Of a DNA stretch of 64,000 nt, positions 52,769-61,397 are shown one piece after another; the stretch's first letter is position 1; every line of letters starts with the position of its first letter. The translations under genes and the position numbers were made by a program. Source of the stretch: an uncultured Prolixibacteraceae bacterium (lineage in GTDB: Bacteria > Bacteroidota > Bacteroidia > Bacteroidales > Prolixibacteraceae); NCBI GenBank assembly GCA_937915865.1, contig CALGIG010000063.1, forward strand, positions 1-64,000, in the 5' to 3' direction. The notes beneath the pieces were generated by a model, which was not told the DNA's origin, made no database searches, and saw only the letters and a list, made by a program, of their open reading frames with translations.

Positions 52769-53998
52769 TTAATAAGTTTGACCAATCATGTTCGATTCTT
52801 TCTCCTGGATCAGCGCTTTTTTTAACAGTAATCCTAACCGTTTTATTCCTTCTTCGATCATTTCTTCCGAAGAATTGGAATAATTTAAGCGCATATTCTG
52901 GTAACCATCATTGGCGGTGTAAAAAGATCGTCCTGGAACAAAAACTACTTTTTCCTGAATGGCTTCCTGAACCAGTTTGTCGGTATTCAGGAAAGAGGGG
53001 AGTGTAGCCCAGATGAACATGCCACCTTCGGGATCGGTACAGCTTATTTCCTCCGGGAAATAGCGCTGAATGGCTTTGATCATGCAGTCTTTTTGTGCTT
53101 TATAGGCTTGTCGGACTTTCCTTAGGTGATCGTTTGGATTGTTGTCGTTCAGGAACCTGTAGATTAGCCGCTGTACAATATTGTTGGTATGCAAATCGGC
53201 TGCCTGCTTGATACGGAGCAGGTGAGGCATCAATTCTTGTGGAGCGCAAACCCAGCCGGCTCGGATTCCAGGCGATACCATTTTGGAAAATGATCCGCAC
53301 CATACAGTTCGTGCAGGATTTAAAGTGTAAACTGGAGGAAGCCAATCACCTTCGAAGCGAATTTCATTATATGGGTCGTCTTCAATAAACATGATTCCGT
53401 ACCAGTCGAGCAAAATGGCCAAATCTTCGCGGGTTTGGCGTGAATAGGAAATTCCGGTCGGGTTCTGAAAATTAGGTATTCCATACAAAATCCGGGCGCC
53501 TGTTTTCAGAACTACATCTTCCAACTCGTTTAAGTCGATTCCTTTATCAGTTAAACTGATTTGACGGAATTCTGGCTGGTAAGCCGAAAAGGCTTGAATT
53601 GCTCCCAAATAGGAAGGTTTTTCCATCATTAACGGTTCACCAGGATTGATGAAAAGTTTACCTGTCATATCCAGCGCCTGCTGCGATCCGTTGGTTATCA
53701 GGATATTTTCAGGAGTAATTTGCATATTGTACCTGGCATTGTACCAATTGCAAATCCATTGGCGTAGTGGATAATAACCTTGGCTTTCGGCATATTGTAA
53801 GGTGGTTTTACCATCGGTTGCCATGATTTTTTCGAAGGCTTCCCTCATCTGTTCAACCGGGAAATAGGTTGGATTGGGCAATCCGCCTGCAAACGAAATA
53901 AACTCGGGTTTATCACAAACCGAGAGAATTTCGCGAACGAACGATTTTGGGATGTTTTTGCAACTTTTTGAAATAAGGCTTTCATAATTTGTTTCCAT
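52769..53998 (-). CDS. PLP-dependent class I/II aminotransferase (LysN/2-aminoadipate type)
   Basis: 409 residues. ISFAGGLPNPTYFPV is the start of the MocR-like/LysN branch; YAESQGYYPLRQWI, LITNGSQQALDMTGKLF, NFQNPTGISYS, the DDPYNEIRFEG loop and SFSKMVSPGIRAGWV with the PLP Lys complete the fold. Substrate preferences of this branch span 2-aminoadipate, branched-chain and aromatic amino acids and alanine. It is the first full gene behind two tandem attenuators with Ala/Ile/Leu/Val-rich leader peptides, suggesting a role in that amino acid group. Confidence 0.88.
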   Translation of the reverse strand: METNYESLISKSCKNIPKSFVREILSVCDKPEFISFAGGLPNPTYFPVEQMREAFEKIMATDGKTTLQYAESQGYYPLRQWICNWYNARYNMQITPENILITNGSQQALDMTGKLFINPGEPLMMEKPSYLGAIQAFSAYQPEFRQISLTDKGIDLNELEDVVLKTGARILYGIPNFQNPTGISYSRQTREDLAILLDWYGIMFIEDDPYNEIRFEGDWLPPVYTLNPARTVWCGSFSKMVSPGIRAGWVCAPQELMPHLLRIKQAADLHTNNIVQRLIYRFLNDNNPNDHLRKVRQAYKAQKDCMIKAIQRYFPEEISCTDPEGGMFIWATLPSFLNTDKLVQEAIQEKVVFVPGRSFYTANDGYQNMRLNYSNSSEEMIEEGIKRLGLLLKKALIQEKESNMIGQTY

Positions 53999-54032
53999 AG
54001 TATTTAATTTTTGGGTTTGAGTAATGTCAAAT

Positions 54033-54068
54033 AAAAAAGCCTTCCTCTAAATACATAGAGAAAGGCTT
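54033..54068 (-). terminator. Attenuator terminator T2
   Basis: On -, AAGCCTTTCTCT and AGAGGAAGGCTT form a 12-pair stem (one T-G pair) with an eight-base loop, followed by TTTTTTATTT. It lies 35 bases before the aminotransferase ATG. Confidence 0.85.
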
Positions 54069-54100
54069 ACGATGAATCTTGGCAAATGCTTTCTCTATGT
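54053..54100 (-). promoter_or_regulatory. Attenuator antiterminator AT2
   Basis: Arms 54053-54066 and 54088-54100 (CATAGAGAAAG-C / GCTTTCTCTATG) pair over about 12 bases. The arm at 54053-54066 overlaps the first arm of T2, so the two folds exclude each other. The other arm holds the stop codon of leader peptide 2, so a ribosome reaching it would block AT2. Confidence 0.75.
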
Positions 54101-54151
54101 GAACTCGTCCACAAGAATAATCGCTGCTGCCACTAGAATAAAATTCATCAT
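54095..54151 (-). CDS. Leader peptide 2 (Ala/Ile/Leu/Val-rich)
   Basis: 18 codons (MMNFILVAAAIILVDEFT) ending in TAG. Contains three consecutive Ala codons and Ile, Leu, Val codons just before the antiterminator arm. Too short for any other evident role; position and composition fit a translational sensor. Confidence 0.7.
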   Translation of the reverse strand: MMNFILVAAAIILVDEFT

Positions 54152-54166
54152 ACCGAATTGATTGAA

Positions 54167-54201
54167 ATAAAAAAGCCACTCCCCTTTGAAGGGAATGGCT
54201 T
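54167..54201 (-). terminator. Attenuator terminator T1
   Basis: On -, AAGCCATTCCC and GGGAGTGGCTT form a stem of 11 pairs (one wobble) around a short loop, followed by TTTTTTATTT. It lies between leader peptides 1 and 2. Confidence 0.85.
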
Positions 54202-54241
54202 TAGAAATTTGCTATATCTTTTTGTTTATGCCATACCCTTC
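54188..54241 (-). promoter_or_regulatory. Attenuator antiterminator AT1
   Basis: GAAGGGTATGGC (end of leader 1, codons for E-K-G-M-A) can pair with GCCATTCCCTTC (11 of 12), the arm that T1 also needs. The two folds are alternatives. Confidence 0.7.
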
Positions 54242-54303
54242 TCGCGTGGTGCCAATGCTGCGGCCACGATTGCGACTAGAATATGGATAAATTGTTTGGT
54301 CAT
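54226..54303 (-). CDS. Leader peptide 1 (Ala/Ile/Val-rich)
   Basis: 25 codons: MTKQFIHILVAIVAAALAP then REKGMA and TAA. Five Ala codons plus Ile, Leu, Val codons occur in the stretch before antiterminator AT1. A TTCCTTTG, one mismatch from the Bacteroidetes -7 box, ends only seven bases before the ATG. Confidence 0.7.
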   Translation of the reverse strand: MTKQFIHILVAIVAAALAPREKGMA

Positions 54304-54392
54304 AATGCTACAAAGGAAAAATATTTTTCTTTAAGTAAAACTTTTGGTTTATCGCTTCTTTCCCTAGTTTAGAATTTGGTAACATTCGTTAA

Positions 54393-55400
54393 TTACTTCA
54401 GTTTTCGTTGCAGAACTCCTTCCCTGGTCATTTTCACCGGTTGAATGGTGCCGTCGGCATTGAAATACATGCGGTCGACGCAAACCACACGATGATCGCG
54501 GCCTTTGTTTGGAATAGGGCGGCGATGGTAAAAAATATACCAGTCGTTGGTCCCAGGAACATTTACTACCGAATGATGCCCTGCTCCTGTGGCAATTGCC
54601 GGATCTGATTTTAGTACCACATCCAATTTTTTAAATGGCCCGAAAGGTGAATCAGCAATTCCATAAGCCACTTTGTATGTGTCGTTGGTCCAGCCGCCTT
54701 CCGACCACATCAGGTAATATTTCCCGTTTCGGATAAACATGCACGGCCCTTCGACATAACCTTCAGGAGTAATTTCTTTGACCATATTCCCATCCTGAAA
54801 AGGTACCAATTCAGTAAAATCGTCTTTCAGCCGGGCAATGTTGCAATGTCCCCAGCCTCCGTAAATAATGTAATACTGGCCGTCTTTGTCACGAAAAACA
54901 AACTGGTCGATTGGTTGGGCCTTGTTGTAAAACTCCTGAATAAGCGGTTTCCCGAGGTAATCTTTGTATGGGCCCTCGGGTTTTGAGGCAACGCCAATGC
55001 CAATGCCGCCAATTTTGTTTTCTTCAGAAACATAGCCCTGCCGGAATGGCGCCTGAATATCGTTTGCCGAGAAAAACAGGAAATATCGTTTGTCCTTTTT
55101 TACTATACAAGGGGCCCACATAGCTCTGTTTGCCCATTTTACGGCTGAAGTATCGATAATGTGCGAGTGCTTTTCCCATTTTATCAGGTCATTGGACGAA
55201 AATGCATCAAGAAACACCTGTTCCTCATATTTGGCCGAGTAAGTCGGGAAAACCCAGAATTTATTTTCGAAAATAGCACCTTCCGGATCGGCATACCAGC
55301 CTTCCATTATTGGATTTCCTGATGTTTTTTGTTGCTCCTGGGCGAAACAGCTGTTCCATACTGCAATTAAAAGGGCAAGGGCAAATAGTTTTCCAGTCAT
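54393..55400 (-). CDS. Exported GH43-family glycoside hydrolase
   Basis: 335 residues from ATG 55400, with signal peptide MTGKLFALALLIAVWNSCFAQ. Five-blade propeller motifs: EGWYADPEGAIF (Asp base), PIDQFVFRD (Asp pKa modulator) and EGYVEGPCMFIRNGKYYLMWSEGG (Glu acid). GH43 enzymes are arabinofuranosidases, xylosidases or galactanases. The open frame extends upstream to 55493 but the extra residues do not resemble the family and overlap glpF. It follows glpF by 11 bases on the same strand. Confidence 0.87.
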   Translation of the reverse strand: MTGKLFALALLIAVWNSCFAQEQQKTSGNPIMEGWYADPEGAIFENKFWVFPTYSAKYEEQVFLDAFSSNDLIKWEKHSHIIDTSAVKWANRAMWAPCIVKKDKRYFLFFSANDIQAPFRQGYVSEENKIGGIGIGVASKPEGPYKDYLGKPLIQEFYNKAQPIDQFVFRDKDGQYYIIYGGWGHCNIARLKDDFTELVPFQDGNMVKEITPEGYVEGPCMFIRNGKYYLMWSEGGWTNDTYKVAYGIADSPFGPFKKLDVVLKSDPAIATGAGHHSVVNVPGTNDWYIFYHRRPIPNKGRDHRVVCVDRMYFNADGTIQPVKMTREGVLQRKLK

Positions 55401-55411
55401 GAGTTCAGTTT

Positions 55412-56119
55412 TTAATCGAGACAAAGATATAAAAGCGCTGCCAAACATGCTCCAATAACGGGTCCCACAATTGGCACCCAGGAATATGCCCAATCGCTGT
55501 TTCGCTTTTCGGGAATAGGTAACAGCGAATGTATAAGCCGCGGACCAAAATCACGTGCCGGGTTTATGGCATAACCGGTTGGCCCTCCAAGTGATAAACC
55601 AAGTCCTAAAACTACCAGGGCAACAGGCAGTGCATTTAACGAACCAAGACCAACCTCGGGAGTGGCCATATAAAGCACAGCTATAATAAGTACAAATGTT
55701 GCAATGATTTCGGTGAGCATGTTATAAAAATAACCCCGGATATTTGGAGCAGTACAGAAAACAGCCATTTTCAGATCGGCATCGCTGGTTGCCTGAAAGT
55801 GCCGATTGTAGGCAAGCCAAACAATTATAGCGCCCGCCATAGCCCCAAGTATCTGAGCTGAGATATAGGGAAAAATCATTTCGGGCGAAAATTTATGTGC
55901 GATTGCGAGCGCTACTGTTACTGCCGGATTTAGGTGAGCGCCGCTGTATGGAGCTGAAATTAACACACCGGTAAAAACTCCAATGGCCCAGCCAAATGCA
56001 ATTACAATCCAGCCGCTGTTGTTTCCTTTTGTTTTGTCGAGTACAACGTTGGCAACTACGCCTCCTCCAAAAATAATGATGATGGCGGTTCCGATGAATT
56101 CAGCAAAAAAGGCGCTCAT
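55412..56119 (-). CDS. glpF: Glycerol uptake facilitator (aquaglyceroporin)
   Basis: 235 residues, six membrane helices. The two NPA loops are SGAHLNPAVTVALA and GYAINPARDFGPR; the Asp after the second loop marks glycerol facilitators. It lets glycerol and small polyols cross the inner membrane; it is 29 bases downstream of glpK. Confidence 0.92.
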   Translation of the reverse strand: MSAFFAEFIGTAIIIIFGGGVVANVVLDKTKGNNSGWIVIAFGWAIGVFTGVLISAPYSGAHLNPAVTVALAIAHKFSPEMIFPYISAQILGAMAGAIIVWLAYNRHFQATSDADLKMAVFCTAPNIRGYFYNMLTEIIATFVLIIAVLYMATPEVGLGSLNALPVALVVLGLGLSLGGPTGYAINPARDFGPRLIHSLLPIPEKRNSDWAYSWVPIVGPVIGACLAALLYLCLD

Positions 56120-56148
56120 AAAAGGTTTGGTTTTAGAATTAATTAGCT

Positions 56149-57645
56149 TTATTCATTATTATCGGCCCAGGCGTGCGACGCTGCGATGGCCCGGCGCCAG
56201 CCTTTAATTAGTTTAGAGGTTGTGGTTTCATCCATCTCGGGGTCAAAAGTCCTGCCTATTTGCCAATGTTGTTTGAGTTCGTCGAAACCAGTCCAGTAAT
56301 TTACGGCGAGCCCTGCTAAATATGCTGCGCCCAACGCAGTGGTTTCGGTGTATTTGGGCCTGACAACTTTTTTTCTCAGCAGATCTGCCTGAAATTGCAT
56401 CAATTGGTTGTTTACTGTTGCACCTCCGTCAACTCGCAATTCACAAATTTTTATTCCTGAATCGTTTTGCATGGCTTCTAGTACATCAAGGGTTTGGTAG
56501 GCAATGCTATCAAGTGCAGCGTGGGCTATATTGGCCGCAGTTGAGCCGCGTGTAATTCCAAAAAGTGTTCCGCGGGCATGTTGGTTCCAGTGCGGGGCGC
56601 CCATTCCGGCGAAGGCTGGTACAAAATAAATGCCATCGCTGTTTTTTGCTTTAGCTGCCAGTTTTTCGATATCTTCTGATTTTTCAATAACACCTAATCC
56701 ATCGCGTAACCATTGAACTACAGCTCCGGCAATAAAAATACTTCCTTCCAGCGCATAAGTAGTTTTATCTCCGATAGTCCATGCTACGGTTGTAAGCAGG
56801 TTATTCTTCGACACAATTGGCTTATCGCCAATATTCATTACCATAAAACAGCCGGTTCCATAAGTGTTTTTCACCATTCCGGGGTCGATGCACATTTGCC
56901 CGAACAGAGCGGCCTGCTGATCGCCGGCAATTCCGGCTATTGCAATTCCAGGTAATATCCCGGCGGTACTTCCATAAACTTCGCTACATGTCTTTACTTC
57001 AGGAAGGATATTTTGAGGAATGTCAAAAATGTCTAATAATTCTTCATCCCATTTGAGCGTATGAATATTAAAAAGCATGGTGCGCGAGGCATTGGTAACA
57101 TCGGTGATGTGCAGCTTGCCATGTGTTAAATTCCAGATTAGCCAGGTATCGATGGTCCCAAAAGCCAGTTTTCCTTCTTTGGCTAATTGACGGGCGCCTT
57201 TTACATTGTCAAGAATCCATTTGATTTTGGTTGCTGAAAAATAGGAGTCGATTACCAAACCTGTTTTTTCAACAATTTGCTGGCTTAATCCCTGGTCTTT
57301 CAGTTCATCGCAATAGTCGGCTGTTCGGCGGTCTTGCCAAACAATGGCGTTGTATATGGGTTTCCCTGTTTTTTTGTTCCATATAACAGTCGTTTCCCGT
57401 TGATTGGTTATGCCAACTGCTGCTATATTTGAACTTTCGATGCCGGCTTTACTCAGAGCTTCAACTGCAACTCCTATTTGGGTCCACCAAATTTCTTCAG
57501 AATTATGCTCAACCCATCCTGCATGAGGGTAATGTTGAGTGAACTCTTTTTGTGCGGTAGCTAAAGCTTTTCCATGACGGTCGAAGATAATGGCACGGGA
57601 GCTGGTTGTTCCCTGATCGAAGGCCAAAATGTAATTTTTAATCAT
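56149..57645 (-). CDS. glpK: Glycerol kinase
   Basis: 498 residues, the family length. DQGTTSSRAIIFD (phosphate 1 loop), ITNQRETTVIW, WQDRRTADYC, GTIDTWLIWNLT, AGIAGDQQAALFGQ, and LRVDGGATVNNQLMQFQAD (glycerol/ATP site). It phosphorylates glycerol to glycerol 3-phosphate. Its ATG overlaps the stop codon of the lactonase by one base (TAATG), so they are coupled. Confidence 0.95.
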   Translation of the reverse strand: MIKNYILAFDQGTTSSRAIIFDRHGKALATAQKEFTQHYPHAGWVEHNSEEIWWTQIGVAVEALSKAGIESSNIAAVGITNQRETTVIWNKKTGKPIYNAIVWQDRRTADYCDELKDQGLSQQIVEKTGLVIDSYFSATKIKWILDNVKGARQLAKEGKLAFGTIDTWLIWNLTHGKLHITDVTNASRTMLFNIHTLKWDEELLDIFDIPQNILPEVKTCSEVYGSTAGILPGIAIAGIAGDQQAALFGQMCIDPGMVKNTYGTGCFMVMNIGDKPIVSKNNLLTTVAWTIGDKTTYALEGSIFIAGAVVQWLRDGLGVIEKSEDIEKLAAKAKNSDGIYFVPAFAGMGAPHWNQHARGTLFGITRGSTAANIAHAALDSIAYQTLDVLEAMQNDSGIKICELRVDGGATVNNQLMQFQADLLRKKVVRPKYTETTALGAAYLAGLAVNYWTGFDELKQHWQIGRTFDPEMDETTTSKLIKGWRRAIAASHAWADNNE

Positions 57646-58559
57646 TATTGTACGCCTTTTACATTCATTTTCAGTGTGTAAACCGATGTCCGGGCTGTTA
57701 TAAACAGAATATTACGTTTTTTTCCACCGAAGCAAACGTTCGATGGTTGTTCTGGTATTTCAATTCGAGTTATATTTTTGCCTTCAGGATTGAAAACTGA
57801 TACTACTTTGTTTGTCAGGTAAACATTCCCATGCTCATCAATGGTCATTCCATCGGAACCTTCCGGCGCAAAGAGTGTTTTATTGGCAAGGTTGCCGTCA
57901 GGCTGAATGTCATATTTCCAGATTTTTCCATCGTTAATATCGCTTACGTAAAGGATTTTTCCATCCGAAGTACCAATTAGTCCGTTGGGCTGTTTGAAGT
58001 CGCTGATAACGCGTGAAACTTTTCCATCTGGATTCCGGTAATAAACCCCACGTTTATCCTGAAGTTCTGTATGTCCGGCTTCCCAATAATCGCGCTGATA
58101 ATACGGGTCGGAAAAATAAATACCGCCATTGGGGGCAATCCATAAATCGTTAGGGCCATTCAGATGTTGCTGGTTGAAATTCTCAGACAAAACAGTCATC
58201 TTTCCATTTTTGTCAAACGATACCAACCTGTTGTTCAAATCGGCGCAAGTTGTAAGATTTCCATTCCTATCGAAATAAGTTCCGTTTGAACGCTCACACG
58301 AATTCAGAAAAGTAATTATCCTATTGCCTTTTTCTTTCCAGATGTATATTTTGTCGTTGGGTTGGTCGGTAAAAAATACATAACCGTTGGGCGATGTTGC
58401 AGGGCCTTCGGTAAATTTAAACCCACTTCCTGCTTTAATTACTTTGTCTCGCTGGTTGTATAGTTGATTAATTTGGGCCTGGCTTAAAAATGAATGGAAA
58501 TACAATAGAATAAGTACAAAAATTCTGTGAAGAGGCAGATTTCTCATAGAGGTTTTCAA
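57645..58559 (-). CDS. Exported SMP-30/gluconolactonase-like lactonase
   Basis: 304 residues with a signal peptide (about 1-28, FHSFLSQAQ). Six-blade propeller motifs: FTEGPATSPNGYVFFTDQPND (metal Glu), LNGPNDLWIAPNGGIYFSDPYY (Asn/Asp metal ligands), QPNGLIGTSDGKILYVSDIND and SDGMTIDEHGNVYLTNK. Hydrolyses a sugar lactone, consistent with nearby aldonate/gulonate genes. First gene before glpK. Confidence 0.88.
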   Translation of the reverse strand: MKTSMRNLPLHRIFVLILLYFHSFLSQAQINQLYNQRDKVIKAGSGFKFTEGPATSPNGYVFFTDQPNDKIYIWKEKGNRIITFLNSCERSNGTYFDRNGNLTTCADLNNRLVSFDKNGKMTVLSENFNQQHLNGPNDLWIAPNGGIYFSDPYYQRDYWEAGHTELQDKRGVYYRNPDGKVSRVISDFKQPNGLIGTSDGKILYVSDINDGKIWKYDIQPDGNLANKTLFAPEGSDGMTIDEHGNVYLTNKVVSVFNPEGKNITRIEIPEQPSNVCFGGKKRNILFITARTSVYTLKMNVKGVQ

Positions 58560-58634
58560 AAAGTTTAGAAAGCTAGTTAATTAAATGTACTTTTAACCGC
58601 AAAAGGTGTTAAAGATAAAATACAGATTTTAAAA

Positions 58635-59300
58635 ATGTTGATTTGTAATCAAAAATTTACAGTTGTTTTTCTCGTACTGTTCTTTTTGTTATTCAAAGGA
58701 TTTGCTCAATGGGGGTCAGATGGTTCTTATTTCTGGAGTTCAAATGGTATAACTTATCCGATCAATAGTAAATTCGAGCTTTGTTTTGGAAACAAAGATC
58801 ATTACAGTAACCAGTTAAAAAGGCTCGATTATTTTCATTTTGAATTGATTGGATACCAGAAAATTACTTCTAAGTTTTCACTGGGACTTGGTTTACGGCA
58901 GACTGAAAGTTACAAATCAGATAAATGGAACCCGGGGCAAACCTATATGTTTTATGGTGTTCTGTATTTTACTCCTTTTGATATTAAAATTAAGTTTGCC
59001 AACCGTTTGACTGCCAAGGTGAGTAAAATAACAGAAACACAATATGGATTAGATAACATTTCGAATATCGATTTTTTTACAAAATCAAAATCTAAACTTC
59101 CAAAGCCCTATCTGATGGATGAAGTGTTTTCGAACATTAATGTTGCAAAAGTTCAGACTATTCGAATTTACAGTGGATTTCATGTAATTAAAAAAGAACA
59201 TTGGGGAATAGATTTTTATTACTGTTATTGGCAATCGTGTCCGGCTGATGAATGGAAATATTACAATGTTTGGGGTATTGTTACCAAAGTTAGAATCTGA
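58635..59300 (+). CDS. Exported DUF2490-like beta-barrel protein, function unknown
   Basis: 221 residues with a signal peptide (LVLFFLLFKGFAQ). Alternating Tyr/Phe-rich strands (FHFELIGYQKITSKFSLGLGLRQTES, FYYCYWQS) suggest an outer-membrane beta-barrel resembling DUF2490. No enzyme residues. It stands alone between divergent/convergent neighbours. Confidence 0.6.
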   Translation: MLICNQKFTVVFLVLFFLLFKGFAQWGSDGSYFWSSNGITYPINSKFELCFGNKDHYSNQLKRLDYFHFELIGYQKITSKFSLGLGLRQTESYKSDKWNPGQTYMFYGVLYFTPFDIKIKFANRLTAKVSKITETQYGLDNISNIDFFTKSKSKLPKPYLMDEVFSNINVAKVQTIRIYSGFHVIKKEHWGIDFYYCYWQSCPADEWKYYNVWGIVTKVRI

Positions 59301-59310
59301 TTCCTACGAA

Positions 59311-60216
59311 TTATTTCGTTATGCCGTTTTTCCCCATCCATTCGAACAAGGGTTGCATCCATTGGTCGCAAGGCAGTTTTAATACAAAACCATGGTTTCC
59401 TGCCGGATAAAGGTGCATTTCTGCCGGAACTTTATTACGGATAAGTTGCTGGTAGAAACGTATGCTATTTTCAATCGGGACAACTGTATCGTCGCCGGTA
59501 TGGGTAATCCAGCTTGGCGGCGTGTTAGCATTTACTTGTAAATCGTTCGAAAAGAGCACAATTTGTTCCTGTGATGGTGATTTACCCAACAAATTATTTC
59601 TTGATCCGCCGTGTGTCAAACCATCTTGCATACTTATTACGGGGTAAACGAGAATCAGAAAATCGGGGCGAAGACTCGTATTTTCAGAATTGGGAATGTA
59701 TGCTTTGTCGAAATGTGTTCCGGCTGTCGAAGCCAAATGACCTCCGGCAGAGAAACCCATGATGCCAATTTTTGCCGGGTTAATTTTCCACTCGGCAGCG
59801 CGCTCACGAACAGTCTTAATGGCTTGTTGTGCATCCTGTAAAGGGCCAACCGATTTGTCGGGCATAATGGAATCGCTGGGCAATCGGTATTTCAGGATAA
59901 AAGCAGCAACGCCATTTTTCTGAAATGTTTCAGCAATGTTTGTACCTTCCAAACGATAACTTTCCATGCCGTAGCCTCCGCCCGGGCAAATAACAACAGC
60001 GGCGCCAGTTGCTATTTTTTCATCAGGAAGATAAATGTTTAAAGTTGGATCCGAAATATTTCGGAAGCCCAGTAACTGACCATCTTTTTCCATCCTTATT
60101 TCTTTCATTTTATAGCCGGTATTGTTTGGAATTGTTCCCGGATAAAGCGGAATGATTTGCTGAGCAGAAAGGTTTAGCGCCAGTAAAGCAAAAACGAGTA
60201 GAAATAAATTCTTCAT
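59311..60216 (-). CDS. Exported alpha/beta-hydrolase, acetyl esterase type
   Basis: 301 residues with a signal peptide (ALLALNLSAQQ). CPGGGYGMESYRLEG is the oxyanion-hole motif and GIMGFSAGGHLAST the nucleophile elbow; Asp in HTGDDTVVPIEN and His in GNHGFVL complete the triad. Relatives remove acetyl groups from xylan or other glycans. Five bases downstream of the deacetylase gene on the same strand. Confidence 0.88.
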   Translation of the reverse strand: MKNLFLLVFALLALNLSAQQIIPLYPGTIPNNTGYKMKEIRMEKDGQLLGFRNISDPTLNIYLPDEKIATGAAVVICPGGGYGMESYRLEGTNIAETFQKNGVAAFILKYRLPSDSIMPDKSVGPLQDAQQAIKTVRERAAEWKINPAKIGIMGFSAGGHLASTAGTHFDKAYIPNSENTSLRPDFLILVYPVISMQDGLTHGGSRNNLLGKSPSQEQIVLFSNDLQVNANTPPSWITHTGDDTVVPIENSIRFYQQLIRNKVPAEMHLYPAGNHGFVLKLPCDQWMQPLFEWMGKNGITK

Positions 60217-60220
60217 GGGT

Positions 60221-61015
60221 TTAGTTTTTAAGTTTTTTAGTCAGGTCAGGAGTTATGGTTTTTAAGGCTTCTTTAACCTTGATGTATTTGGTCAGGTCGC
60301 GCAGGGCAACTACTGTATAATGGTTTTCCTTCAGATATTGCAGGTATTCCCTGAATAATTCGGGCGTGGTGTTTACCCAGGGATGCTCGGCATCGGGCAC
60401 GCCATGAATAGTCAGCACAACAATTTTCCCGTCGCGGGCTTCTTTCAGTGCATCCATAATCAGCGGCTTGTTGGTCGAATTCATGGCCCAGCTCGGAACC
60501 AGAAGCGGATGATCGGTTAGGGGGTCGTACGGACGCGTGCCTCCAGCTCGCGAGAACAAATAGCCTTTATCCTGAAGTATTTTTATCACCGGCAAACTCA
60601 GGCTGTAACCCGGATAGGCAAAAGTTACAGAACGTTTAATCTTCATCGAATCGCATTTTCGCTCTATGTAATTTAGTTGCTCAACGATTTTGTCGTCGGT
60701 TAACTTGGCGATTGCCGGATGGTTTCGTGTGTGGTTGGCTATTTCGAAACCCATGCGGTCGAGCTCGCGAATCTGGCGCCAGTTCATGTATTTGGTTGTA
60801 TCAGCAAAGTTTGGCGGAAATTCGCATACGAAAAAGGTGGCTCCAAAGCCGTATTCTTTCAGGAGCGGTGCAACTACCGAATATTGGCTGGCCGTGGCAT
60901 CGTCGAAAGTTAAAACGACAGTGCGGTCAGGAATAGGTTTCTTTACTATTTTCGAGAAAGCCGGAAATTCGATAATTATAGCCAGGAAAAGCAAGAATGT
61001 TAGTTTCATAAACAA
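60221..61015 (-). CDS. Exported polysaccharide deacetylase (NodB/CE4-like)
   Basis: 264 residues with a signal peptide. VVLTFDDATASQYS carries the catalytic/metal Asp pair and ANHTRNHPAIA the His-x3-His metal site, then TFAYPGYSL and LTIHGVPDAEHPWVN. It removes N- or O-acetyl groups from polysaccharide. With the esterase it forms a two-gene deacetylation unit. Confidence 0.88.
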   Translation of the reverse strand: MFMKLTFLLFLAIIIEFPAFSKIVKKPIPDRTVVLTFDDATASQYSVVAPLLKEYGFGATFFVCEFPPNFADTTKYMNWRQIRELDRMGFEIANHTRNHPAIAKLTDDKIVEQLNYIERKCDSMKIKRSVTFAYPGYSLSLPVIKILQDKGYLFSRAGGTRPYDPLTDHPLLVPSWAMNSTNKPLIMDALKEARDGKIVVLTIHGVPDAEHPWVNTTPELFREYLQYLKENHYTVVALRDLTKYIKVKEALKTITPDLTKKLKN

Positions 61016-61097
61016 AAAGTAGTGTTGTACAAAAATAACAGTCGGTTCTGATAATCAGCGATAATATTTCAAGAATTAAATAATAAGAACAATTTAT

Positions 61098-61184
61098 TGT
61101 CGCATTTTCAAATGTACTCACCCCGACAGCCTCCATGCGGCTGTCGGGGTGAGCCGGGATAAAAATACAAGTTAAAATGCGACA
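61098..61184. repeat. Nested palindromic element (small MITE-like)
   Basis: Outer inverted ends TGTCGCATTTT (61098-61108) and AAAATGCGACA (61174-61184) enclose a perfect 15-pair hairpin CTCACCCCGACAGCC / GGCTGTCGGGGTGAG. No coding content. Confidence 0.7.
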
Positions 61185-61186
61185 TT

Positions 61187-61308
61187 ATATTTTACCGTTC
61201 CGTTAGGAACAAAATGTGGGTAGGAAAAGAATGATTTTAGATGATCTCTTGTCCCGTACGGGGCAAAATGAAACGATAAATGGTCATTTTTCTACCCATA
61301 TATTTTTC
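61187..61308. repeat. Second palindrome-rich intergenic element
   Basis: Contains GTTCCGTTAGGAAC, GTCCCGTACGGGGC and the inverted pair GTGGGTAGGAAAA / TTTTTCTACCCAT. It lies directly after the nested element; together they fill most of the gap before the nitroreductase. Confidence 0.55.
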
Positions 61309-61397
61309 CTCCAGGAAATTTAAACGGACCCTAAGTAAAAGTAATATCTTATAAAAATAACAGTCTGATACGATGAGCAGGGTTGGAAATTTGGGAA

